From Arcanobacterium buesumense (lineage in GTDB: Bacteria; Actinomycetota; Actinomycetes; Actinomycetales; Actinomycetaceae): a DNA stretch of 64,000 nucleotides. The translations under genes and the position numbers were made by a program. Of this stretch, positions 56,876 through 64,000 are shown piece after piece (the stretch's first letter is position 1; each line of letters opens with the position of its first letter). Location: contig NZ_CP050804.1 in assembly GCF_012563545.1 (NCBI RefSeq), positions 1,550,001 to 1,614,000 on the forward strand, given 5' to 3'. The notes under the pieces were generated by a model, which was not told the origin of the DNA, ran no database searches, and worked only from the letters and a program-made list of their open reading frames with translations.

Positions 56876-57879
56876 CCCACCCTTACTCGAGGATCAACCA
56901 TCGAAATCGCAACATCAGAAAGGAAAGCACCAGTAAGTGTACAGGTACCAGCAAAGGCAACTACCGCAGCGGTTCCATTGATATCAGATCCAGTAATTGT
57001 GCCCACTGAATAGATACCCATACCATTCCAGCCATATACCTGTTCGGTAATTGCCGCACCTAAAATCAATGTGGCAATTCCAAAAGCGAAGTATGTTGCA
57101 ATCGGAATAAGCGCTGTGCGCAAGGCATGCTTACGAATCGCAGTTCCAAAGCGAACGCCCTTTGCCCGAGCTGTCCGCACATAATCAGCTCCTAAAGTAT
57201 CAAGCATCAAATTACGCTGGATACGCGAATAAGAAGCGACTGATGACAGCGCCATAGAAATCGTTGGCAATAACAAATGCTGCAAGCGGTCTACAAGCTG
57301 TAAGAAAAATCCATCTGGCGGTATCGCCGATGTTGGCCCCACGAAGTTAAATATCTGGTATCCCGCAGCCTGGTTGGCATAGGTTGCCCCAATTTGCAAG
57401 AAAACAGCAATCACCATCGCTGGAGTGGAGATAATAACCATTGCCGCAATAGAAATAATCCGATCCCGCTTAGAGTACTGGTTAACTGCCGCCCACGCAC
57501 CCAGTGCGACGCCGCCGATAATTCCGATGAAGAATCCAAGGAAAACAAGCTGCAGTGAAATAGGAACACGATTAGCAATTTCGGCGTTAACACTGGCACC
57601 TTGAGGAGAATAACCCCAGTCCCAGTGGCTGATCATGCCAACCCAGTTAACAAACCGATCAAGAATCGGATCAGTTGGATTAATGTTCCATCCAGTTAGA
57701 CGCTCATCGACCGTGCGAACTACTTGCTCGTACGGAATGTTCTTACCAGAGGTAATCTCCGCTTCGATAAGCATCGAGCGTGGATCCAGCTGCGTGCCGG
57801 CAATAAAGTAGGCAAGGGTGACCGCTACTACCAGCAAGAGCAGATAGTTCAGCAATCGCCTAAGAATGAACTTTAACAT
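56872..57879 (-). CDS. Oligopeptide ABC transporter permease DppB-type
   Basis: 335 aa. N-terminal helix (LLNYLLLLVVAVTLAYFIAG), periplasmic loop with LTGWNINPTDPILDRFVNWVG cut by conserved Pro/Trp, and the BPD_transp_1 domain with the coupling loop DYVRTARAKGVRFGTAIRKH. First gene of dppB-dppC-dppDF. The ribosome site is weak and is followed directly by a stem that can form at the start codon (see the leader feature). Confidence 0.94.
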   Translation of the reverse strand: MLKFILRRLLNYLLLLVVAVTLAYFIAGTQLDPRSMLIEAEITSGKNIPYEQVVRTVDERLTGWNINPTDPILDRFVNWVGMISHWDWGYSPQGASVNAEIANRVPISLQLVFLGFFIGIIGGVALGAWAAVNQYSKRDRIISIAAMVIISTPAMVIAVFLQIGATYANQAAGYQIFNFVGPTSAIPPDGFFLQLVDRLQHLLLPTISMALSSVASYSRIQRNLMLDTLGADYVRTARAKGVRFGTAIRKHALRTALIPIATYFAFGIATLILGAAITEQVYGWNGMGIYSVGTITGSDINGTAAVVAFAGTCTLTGAFLSDVAISMVDPRVRVG

Positions 57880-57915
57880 GCGAGGCTTTCTGTCCGGCGG
57901 TGTTCTCCGCCTCGC
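57880..57915 (-). promoter_or_regulatory. dppB leader with two exclusive hairpins at the start codon
   Basis: In the mRNA, GCGAGGC (rc of 57909-57915) can pair with GCCTCGC (rc of 57880-57886), which touches the ATG; alternatively GGCGG (rc of 57907-57911) pairs with CCGCC (rc of 57896-57900). The two stems share three bases and exclude each other, as in a translational switch or thermosensor. Function is inferred from pairing only. Confidence 0.45.
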
Positions 57916-58135
57916 AGGGACGATAAAACACCGGTTTTCTTATTCTCTTATCAGTGGAGTGTATACCGAAAGAATACTTCGAAACACATTCTAGCGTGAG
58001 TTTGAGGGTGAAATTCCATTCGATAGCCCGACTGTGATCACTTAGTCATAGTTATCCACCATTATCTATATGTATTCATTGGCGGTTTTCTTTGGGGTTG
58101 CTCACTTAAATTCGCGCATGACCAACGTCCCGGTC

Positions 58136-58141
58136 TAGGCT
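58136..58141 (+). promoter_or_regulatory. -10 element of lipB
   Basis: TAGGCT six bases before the GTG at 58148, the same spacing as other predicted leaderless genes here. GGAG also occurs, but only 1-2 bases before the start, too close for a normal Shine-Dalgarno. Confidence 0.4.
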
Positions 58142-58147
58142 TGGAGT

Positions 58148-58951
58148 GTGCAGATCATAAATCTTCTCGATCACGGTCCCCTGCCTTATATGCAGGTTGA
58201 CACTTTACAGCGCTACATCCACGAAAAAGTGGCTAGCCTCCAAGCTCCTGACTCCATCATCGTGTGGGAATCAGACCATACATACACTGCTGGCCGACGC
58301 ACTCAACCACAAGACATTCCGAACGACGACGTTCCTGTCATCACCATGGATCGCGGCGGCTCCGTCACCTATCATGGCCCTGGCCAACTCGTGATTTATC
58401 CCATTGTTAAGGTGAAGCCGCCGAAAGACGTTGTTGCCTTTGTACGCACTACTGAAAACACCCTTATTTCCGCAATACAACCACTCGGTGTAGCCGCGAC
58501 TGCCGTTTCCGGGCGCTCTGGCGTATGGATACCAGCACAACAGATGCCAACCGGTATTGAATCCAAGATTTGCGCTATCGGAATTAAATTCGCCAATGAC
58601 GCCACCATGCACGGAATGGCTTTCAACGTCACCACTAATCTGGATCGTTTTATGCGCATCATCCCCTGTGGAATCACCGATGCCGGCGTCACGTCGCTAG
58701 CTCAGCTCGGCATCCACACCACACTAACTGATACTGCAGATCTTCTCGTTCCGGCGCTTAGTGATGCATACCAGCAGTTCCTTGCACGTCCCGACACCGT
58801 CGTCACCGCTCACCCACAGCCCGCTCAACTTTTAATGGAAGCCCGCAATCATCATCCTGCTATTCCCCAGCGAACCGGCGTATCATGGAAAGCTGATACC
58901 GGCGCAAAACCGCACAACAAGGAGGCGTCATGGCAGTCGCAGATCGGGTGA
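58148..58951 (+). CDS. lipB: Lipoyl(octanoyl) transferase
   Basis: 267 aa; transfers octanoate from acyl carrier protein to lipoyl domains of 2-oxoacid dehydrogenases and GcvH. Signature [17 protein letters not shown] (69-85), catalytic Lys K147 (AIGIKF) and acyl-thioester Cys C174 (IIPCGI). The C-terminal about 50 residues are variable and slightly longer than usual. GTG start. The last 22 bases overlap lipA, whose ribosome site lies inside lipB. Confidence 0.96.
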   Translation: MQIINLLDHGPLPYMQVDTLQRYIHEKVASLQAPDSIIVWESDHTYTAGRRTQPQDIPNDDVPVITMDRGGSVTYHGPGQLVIYPIVKVKPPKDVVAFVRTTENTLISAIQPLGVAATAVSGRSGVWIPAQQMPTGIESKICAIGIKFANDATMHGMAFNVTTNLDRFMRIIPCGITDAGVTSLAQLGIHTTLTDTADLLVPALSDAYQQFLARPDTVVTAHPQPAQLLMEARNHHPAIPQRTGVSWKADTGAKPHNKEASWQSQIG

Positions 58952-59976
58952 ATCCCGAACACCGCAAACTATTACGTGTTGAAGAACGCAACCGCGAAAC
59001 CCCCATCGAAAAAAAGCCTAGCTGGATTAAGACCACTGCTACCGTCGGTGCCGAATACACAGATATGCGCAACCGCATGGAAGGAGCAAGCCTTCACACC
59101 GTATGCGCTGAAGCAAACTGCCCCAATATTTACGAATGCTGGGAAGACCGTGAAGCATCCTTCCTGATCGGTGGCGATATTTGCACTCGGCGTTGTGACT
59201 TCTGTTTTATTAAAACCGGCCGCCCCACGTCTTATGATCAAGATGAACCCCGGCGTATTGCTGAGTCCGTTGTGAATATGCGCCTCAACTACGTCACCGT
59301 TACCGGAGTGACGCGTGATGACCTCGACGACGGCGCCTCCTGGCTCTACGCCGAAACCTGCCGGCAAATCCACCGGATGTCACCCACAACAGGCGTTGAA
59401 CTACTCATCGACGACATGCGTGGCGGGGAAAAATCCCTCGCTCAGGTCTTTGAATCACGCCCCGAGGTATTAGCACATAATCTTGAAACTGTTCCCCGTA
59501 TCTTCAAAAAGATCCGACCCGCATTCCGTTATGAACGTTCCTTGGACCTCATCACGTTTGCTTCAGAATCAGGGCTGATTACCAAATCTAATTTAATTCT
59601 TGGCATGGGAGAAACACGCGACGAGATCATTGCCGCCATGCAAGACCTTAAAGATGCTCACTGCGATTTGTTGACCATCACCCAATACTTACGCCCCTCA
59701 CCGTTGCATCATCCTATTGATCGCTGGGTCAAGCCACAAGAATTCGTTGAGCTATCCACGATTGGTTATGAGATGGGATTTGCAGGAATTATGGCCGGTC
59801 CGCTTGTTCGCTCGTCATATCGTTCCGGCTCGCTATGGGCGCGGGCCATGGCGCATAAGGGCTGGGAGATTCCTGACAACCTCAAAGCTATCGGAGCTAG
59901 CTCAGCCCAAGGACTCGGCGTTGGTGGCGGACATGCTCGGCAGGAAGCCGCAACGCTTATTGCCCGGGGCCTATGA
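58930..59976 (+). CDS. lipA: Lipoyl synthase
   Basis: 348-aa radical SAM enzyme that inserts two sulfurs into the octanoyl chain. Auxiliary cluster cysteines C59, C64, C70 ([12 protein letters not shown]) and radical SAM cysteines C85, C89, C92 (CTRRCDFC); the C-terminal RSSY serine ligand motif is in [10 protein letters not shown]. Strong AAGGAGG site. The lipB-lipA pair gives the cell a full endogenous lipoylation route. Confidence 0.98.
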   Translation: MAVADRVNPEHRKLLRVEERNRETPIEKKPSWIKTTATVGAEYTDMRNRMEGASLHTVCAEANCPNIYECWEDREASFLIGGDICTRRCDFCFIKTGRPTSYDQDEPRRIAESVVNMRLNYVTVTGVTRDDLDDGASWLYAETCRQIHRMSPTTGVELLIDDMRGGEKSLAQVFESRPEVLAHNLETVPRIFKKIRPAFRYERSLDLITFASESGLITKSNLILGMGETRDEIIAAMQDLKDAHCDLLTITQYLRPSPLHHPIDRWVKPQEFVELSTIGYEMGFAGIMAGPLVRSSYRSGSLWARAMAHKGWEIPDNLKAIGASSAQGLGVGGGHARQEAATLIARGL

Positions 59977-59985
59977 TTGCAGACG

Positions 59986-60029
59986 TCAAAGGGGTGGGCC
60001 GCAAAATATTTTGCGGCCCACCCCTTTGA
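59986..60029. terminator. 22-bp perfect palindrome, bidirectional terminator
   Basis: Perfect inverted repeat without spacer, centred between 60007 and 60008 (arms 59986-60007 and 60008-60029; core GGGGTGGGCCGCAAAA). Sits between convergent lipA and the acyl-CoA ligase; both directions give a GC stem with flanking A/T. Confidence 0.8.
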
Positions 60030-60042
60030 GATTATGTATTAG

Positions 60043-61611
60043 CTATCCCTTTCGGGCATCAAGGCACATTTTCTTGATTTGTGCCATATCAGTTTTACCA
60101 TTGGCATTAGTTGGCAAACTCGGCACAACACAGACCGCCCGAGGCGCTTTATATCGCGCAATATGACTTGCCACAAAATCTCGTATAGTACCTAGATCCG
60201 GGGCTTGCTCCCCCGGTTTGACAACAATCGCTGCTGCGACTGCCTCTCCCCACGTTTCATCTGGGATACCAACAACTGCTGCATCTACAATCTGTGGCAT
60301 CTGAAGCAATACGCTTGATACTTCTTCCGGAATGACCTTTTCCCCACCGGTATTGATTTGATAGCGCGTGCGACCCACAATCCACACGTGCCCCTCCGCA
60401 TCACGGCGTGCCATATCCCCAGTCAGCAGCCAACCGTCACGAAAAGCTTCAGCGGTAAAACTAGGATCGTTCCAGTAGCTATGAACCACATGAGGTCCGC
60501 TAATAACTAACTCACCAGTATCTGCTTCTTGCCCAAATTCATCGATTATCTTGGCGCTAACATGGGCGAACGGAGAACCGATCGAACCGCGCGCTTGGGC
60601 GAGCAAATCTTGCGATAGCATAAACCCAGCACCACCCGTTTCCGTCATTCCCCACACATTTAATGGACGTAAACCGCTCTCTTCCATGCGCGCCAAAAGC
60701 GCCGGAGGACAGATCGCACCACCAATCAAAGGCAACCGGAAAGCAGTCAAGTCCCGCTGGGAGAAATCCGGGTGTGCCAATAATGCTGAATACATTGTTG
60801 GCACCGCAAACATCATCGCCACTCGATGCCGCTCAAGCTCCTGTAAAACCCTCCCCGGATCGAATTCCCGGACGATCACAATCGTTCCGCCATGCGAAAA
60901 AAGATCCAAAGTAGTGCCATTAAAACCACCAATATGGGTGAGCGGAACCGTCACCAGTTCAACATCGTGGTTAGAATACTCAAATCCTTCCCGAAAATTC
61001 TGCGAACCCCACCACAGTTGTTCATGAGTAAGATAGACCGCTTTCGGCCGGCCGGTTGAACCGGAAGTAAAAAGCATAGCTCCGCCATCTACCTCTGAAA
61101 CATTAGTATCTACCGCCAAGCCAGTCTTCCACGCAGTAGCCTCCATAGGGTGGCTTTTTCGATAACATGCCGACAATCCCTGAAACCCTTTGGGGTAACC
61201 ATTCGTTAATGACGAGAACTCGACGTCGTCATCAATAACAAAATATGAAACACCATGACGTTTCTGAATACGTGAACTTTCCAGATCGGCCACTACTACT
61301 CGCGGTTGCGCAAAATCCAGCACGTCCGCTAGCTCTGGGCCAGCAAAACGATACGAGATAGGAACAAACACTGCCCCAATCCGCGCGCAAGCTACGTGAA
61401 GCAACATGTGATAAGGACTATTGCGTGCAATCAGAGCAACTCGATCGCCCTGCCCGACACCGATATCGCCTAGCATAGCCGCTAGTTGTTTCGTTATCAG
61501 CGTAGCCTCTAACACAGTATAGGATGTTTCCCCATAGTGAATAGCGAAGCGTTGCCCATGCGAATGCGCGGCCATGTCCAGCGAGTAGGCTGGATTGTAG
61601 TGTGGTTTCAT
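60043..61611 (-). CDS. AMP-forming acyl-CoA ligase (MenE- or fatty-acid-type)
   Basis: 522 aa. ANL superfamily: P-loop LFTSGSTGRPKA, A5 WGMTETGG, A7 GWLLTGDMARRD, A8 hinge GRTRYQINTGGEKVIPEE, and catalytic Lys in NANGKTDMAQI. The acid could be o-succinylbenzoate, a fatty acid or another carboxylate; no menaquinone gene is nearby to support MenE. The ATG overlaps the end of the aminopeptidase gene by 4 bases, so the genes are co-translated, an odd pairing by function. Confidence 0.88.
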   Translation of the reverse strand: MKPHYNPAYSLDMAAHSHGQRFAIHYGETSYTVLEATLITKQLAAMLGDIGVGQGDRVALIARNSPYHMLLHVACARIGAVFVPISYRFAGPELADVLDFAQPRVVVADLESSRIQKRHGVSYFVIDDDVEFSSLTNGYPKGFQGLSACYRKSHPMEATAWKTGLAVDTNVSEVDGGAMLFTSGSTGRPKAVYLTHEQLWWGSQNFREGFEYSNHDVELVTVPLTHIGGFNGTTLDLFSHGGTIVIVREFDPGRVLQELERHRVAMMFAVPTMYSALLAHPDFSQRDLTAFRLPLIGGAICPPALLARMEESGLRPLNVWGMTETGGAGFMLSQDLLAQARGSIGSPFAHVSAKIIDEFGQEADTGELVISGPHVVHSYWNDPSFTAEAFRDGWLLTGDMARRDAEGHVWIVGRTRYQINTGGEKVIPEEVSSVLLQMPQIVDAAVVGIPDETWGEAVAAAIVVKPGEQAPDLGTIRDFVASHIARYKAPRAVCVVPSLPTNANGKTDMAQIKKMCLDARKG

Positions 61612-62900
61612 GCACCCATCCAGTAGGCTTCAAGAATACGAGCCATACCGAGCAAATCAGCAGGATTAGTGATTTCTCGTACGGAATGCATCGAAAGCAT
61701 TGCCACACCAACATCCACGGTAGTCATCCCAAACCGGGTTGCGGTTAGCGGACCAATAGTGGTTCCGCATGGCACATCGTTATTAGAGACGAACTCTTGG
61801 GTGCTCACGCCAGCCTGATGTGCCGCCCGTAACCATGTAGCCGAACCGATCGCATCAGTCGCGTAACGTTGTTGGGCGTTAATTTTAAGTAACGGTCCGC
61901 CACCTAAGATTGGGTGGTGGGCTGGGTCATGTTTGTCCATCTTGTTCGGATTAACCGCATGCCCAGCATCAGCTGAGATACATGAAGATTGTGCAATAAA
62001 GCGCCAATATCCTTCGTCTCCCGCTATCGGCGAGGCGGCAACGATTCGCCGCAATGTACTTTCGAGGATTGGCCCACTGGCGCCTGTTGGCGTCCCTGAT
62101 CCAACTTCTTCATGATCAAAAGCTACAAAGACGAGGACATCATCTGTTTGTCCCCCATCTTCAGCGACGGATAAAAAGGCTTGTAGTGAAGCAAAAACCG
62201 AGGTGAGGTTATCTTGGCGTCCGGCGCAGAAGAAGTCTTCGCCATCCGCTCCGCCATAAATGCGATAGGGAGCGGTGTCATAAGCGTAGAGGTCAGCACC
62301 GGCCACACTTGCTGGATCGATACCATCGCTGACACACACATGAGCCATGACGTCAGCTTCAGATACTGCCCAAATAGGATGATAATCGAGCTGGCGGGAA
62401 AGTTTTAATTCGTCATTTTGGCTACGATCCAAATGCGGTGCTAGTTGTGGAATTGTCATCAGGGCATCGGTTTTCACTAAATGACGTTCGCCGTCTGTGG
62501 TGACGATCTGACCGGCAATTCCGAGGTCACGATTAAGCCAAGAGTTCAGGAGTGGGCCGCCATAGACTTCGACGTTGACTTGGGAATAACCAGCGGCAGT
62601 TGATGTAGCTACTGGCTTAATTTTGAACGACGGCGAATCCGTGTGGGAGCCAATAATACGTGCGCCACTTTGCAGACTAAATTTTTCCGGTAGTTGCCAA
62701 GCGATAACCGCGCCACTAACAACCATCACCGCGCGGGTAGCATTTGACCATTGGTCGTGTTGATCAACGCGAGTAAATCCAGCTTCGGTTAGCTGATGAG
62801 CAACATTTTCGGCTGCATGATAGGAGGTAGGCGATTGGGTGATGAAATCACCGAAAGCTTGGGCATAAGTTAATGGAGTAAAACGATCAAGGTAATTCAT
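61608..62900 (-). CDS. M18 family aminopeptidase
   Basis: 430 aa, close to actinobacterial aminopeptidase 2 (ApeB-like). Metal and catalytic residues lie in IGSHTDSPSFKIKP, FCAGRQDNLTS and FVAFDHEEVGSGTPTGA (general base Glu), then SADAGHAVNPN and the C-terminal SMHSVREI His. These cytosolic zinc enzymes remove N-terminal acidic or neutral residues from peptides and could finish peptides imported by the Dpp system; this link is inferred from function only. Ribosome site ACAAGGT. Confidence 0.93.
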   Translation of the reverse strand: MNYLDRFTPLTYAQAFGDFITQSPTSYHAAENVAHQLTEAGFTRVDQHDQWSNATRAVMVVSGAVIAWQLPEKFSLQSGARIIGSHTDSPSFKIKPVATSTAAGYSQVNVEVYGGPLLNSWLNRDLGIAGQIVTTDGERHLVKTDALMTIPQLAPHLDRSQNDELKLSRQLDYHPIWAVSEADVMAHVCVSDGIDPASVAGADLYAYDTAPYRIYGGADGEDFFCAGRQDNLTSVFASLQAFLSVAEDGGQTDDVLVFVAFDHEEVGSGTPTGASGPILESTLRRIVAASPIAGDEGYWRFIAQSSCISADAGHAVNPNKMDKHDPAHHPILGGGPLLKINAQQRYATDAIGSATWLRAAHQAGVSTQEFVSNNDVPCGTTIGPLTATRFGMTTVDVGVAMLSMHSVREITNPADLLGMARILEAYWMGA

Positions 62901-62925
62901 ACCTTGTAGTCTAATCCTTTACGGT

Positions 62926-63693
62926 TTAGTCTGCCCGTAGCGCTCCGAGGAGGAAAAGCCATGCATCATGTCCGGGACGGACAACATCTGCGTGGTTAGC
63001 CCCGGGAACAATGGCAATTCTGATTGGAGTTGCCGAATGTTGTTTGACTAAGGATACCGGAATTGTTTGATCATCTTCACCATGGATGACTTGGATGTTT
63101 AACCCGCCGGCGGCATATCCGGCTTCACCAAGCTCATTCATTCGGGTCATGGGATCTAACCGAGCATACATGTGTGGCAGATCTTCAGGTGTGCCACCGA
63201 TCCACGAGGTAATACCCAGCGGATCTTCCCGACCGTTAATATTTGCTGTTAATTGGCAAAATGGCGCCAGACCGATAGCTTTAGTGGGCGGCAGTTCCGG
63301 ATCGAGAGCAACGTCAATTGCTAGGGTGGCGCCGAAAGAGTGGCCGATCCACGTTGCTGAGGCAAGATCTGGACGGCGTGATAACGTGGCGATATCTGCC
63401 AAGGTCACATTAGGATTTCCGTGTTCTTTGCGGACTTCAACAAGAGCAACTCGATAGCCTTCTTCCCCCAGAGCCAATGCCGCTGGCCGCGCATAAGCAA
63501 GAGAAATTGGGGTGCGGTATCCACCGCCTGAGATAAAGACGAGAGTTTGTCCGTCCGCTGGGCCATACCATTCAATGTATTGGGCAGGATCTGATCCGTA
63601 TGATTCGATCTCTTCACTGGCAACACTGAGCGCCGCCAAAGTTTCAAAGACATGGCGTTCAGGACTTATCGGTGTTACCTTATCATCGATCAT
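62926..63693 (-). CDS. Alpha/beta hydrolase
   Basis: 255 aa. Nucleophile elbow GHSFG with S119, acidic residue D207 or D208 (HGEDDQTIP), and His H234 (GANHAD). An oxyanion-hole-like SGGGY at 55-59 recalls kynurenine formamidase or esterase relatives, but no tryptophan pathway is near. No signal peptide. ATG at 63693 lies six bases after a -10 element and has no ribosome site; an upstream GTG would add six residues. Probably leaderless. The substrate is unknown. Confidence 0.82.
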   Translation of the reverse strand: MIDDKVTPISPERHVFETLAALSVASEEIESYGSDPAQYIEWYGPADGQTLVFISGGGYRTPISLAYARPAALALGEEGYRVALVEVRKEHGNPNVTLADIATLSRRPDLASATWIGHSFGATLAIDVALDPELPPTKAIGLAPFCQLTANINGREDPLGITSWIGGTPEDLPHMYARLDPMTRMNELGEAGYAAGGLNIQVIHGEDDQTIPVSLVKQHSATPIRIAIVPGANHADVVRPGHDAWLFLLGALRAD

Positions 63694-63699
63694 GGCACA

Positions 63700-63728
63700 A
63701 GTATCGCGCACTTATCGGAAAATCTCAT
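63700..63728 (-). promoter_or_regulatory. Promoter of the alpha/beta hydrolase (predicted leaderless)
   Basis: Minus strand ATGAGA (63723-63728, 4 of 6), exactly 17 bp, GATACT (63700-63705), six bases, ATG at 63693. Confidence 0.5.
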
Positions 63729-63810
63729 ATTCATCGAGCCTATATTGACAAAGTTGAGTGATATGCCACGGTCACAAAACGCGCACTTTACGCTTTCATC
63801 TAAAACGTAT

Positions 63811-64000
63811 TTAGTTGACGTCTGAGCCAAGATCCATCACAAATGCACGTTGGGCTGGAGATGCTACCGATTCTGGATTGTACTCGCGCTGGATGAAGTC
63901 GATCGCATCATGGGGATCCATACCGTCAAAAACCGCAAGAATCGCGAGTGCCGTACCGGTTCGTCCAACTCCGCCAGCGCAAGTTATTTCAATTTTCCTA
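63811..64000 (-). CDS. Protein-tyrosine-phosphatase-like protein, C-terminal part (cut by window edge)
   Basis: The last 62 residues or so are inside the window; the N-terminus lies beyond base 64000. The P-loop CAGGVGRTG (CxxGxGRTG, variant of HCxxGxxR) with following TALAIL is the active site of cysteine-dependent protein or inositol phosphatases. The usual His before the Cys is a Thr here (ITCAGG). The protein ends FVMDLGSDVN. Its regulator role and substrate cannot be judged from the fragment. Confidence 0.75.
   Translation of the reverse strand, partial: RKIEITCAGGVGRTGTALAILAVFDGMDPHDAIDFIQREYNPESVASPAQRAFVMDLGSDVN

Noticed and set aside
1-64000. CRISPR arrays, prophage, insertion sequences, integrases or a new defence cluster
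   Set aside because: No spaced direct repeats, transposase, integrase or phage genes were seen; neighbouring genes are all housekeeping or envelope families.

Overview
This 64 kb window looks like ordinary chromosome from a moderate-GC actinobacterium, roughly half G+C by eye. It most resembles the Actinomycetaceae (Arcanobacterium/Trueperella-like). The evidence is a set of actinobacterial hallmark families: WhiB, MtrA-MtrB-LpqB, LCP proteins, TIGR03089, DUF3499, DUF5719, long-form HPF, an FprA-type ferredoxin reductase and FdxA. The gene order also fits (tRNA-Thr/tRNA-Met/rpmG, then tRNA-Trp/secE/nusG/rplK/rplA, then rplJ/rplL/rpoB/rpoC). I see no prophage, insertion sequence, integrase or CRISPR array. 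The coding density is high and gene remnants occur only at the two window edges.

Region 1 (1-19,530) is the transcription and translation core, read mostly on the minus strand: tRNA-Tyr, tRNA-Thr, tRNA-Met and rpmG; then murB, adenosine deaminase, an APH-like kinase and an aspartate aminotransferase in alternating orientation; then tRNA-Trp, secE, nusG, rplK, rplA, udk, rplJ, rplL, rpoB and rpoC. Several RNA hairpins sit between these genes. They include an L10-type leader ending in an intrinsic attenuator, a hairpin between rplL and rpoB, and a perfect 14-bp hairpin between rpoB and rpoC.

Region 2 (about 19,500-39,050) is an envelope and signalling block: fprA, hpf, comF, lpqB, mtrB, mtrA, DUF3499; a catalytically degenerate zincin-like protein; whiB with a large membrane glycosyltransferase and DUF5719; TIGR03089; two LCP cell-wall ligases; a second two-component system; and a class III adenylate cyclase. 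The operon mtrA-mtrB-lpqB-comF-hpf follows the order known in mycobacteria.

Region 3 (about 39,150-64,000) is metabolic and transport: DUF885 peptidase-like protein with Maf, citrate synthase, ferredoxin, typA with a membrane protein and VanW, a PH-domain membrane protein, a heterodimeric ABC exporter, an oligopeptide importer (dppB-dppC-fused dppDF, then a separately controlled binding lipoprotein), lipB-lipA, an acyl-CoA ligase, an M18 aminopeptidase, an alpha/beta hydrolase and the end of a tyrosine-phosphatase-like gene.

No clearly new multi-gene system stands out. The points most worth follow-up are the RNA leaders, the exporter whose two subunits have complementary broken ATPase motifs, the repeated spacing of -10 elements that predicts leaderless mRNAs, the alternative hairpins in front of dppB, and the whiB-glycosyltransferase-DUF5719 operon of unknown product.
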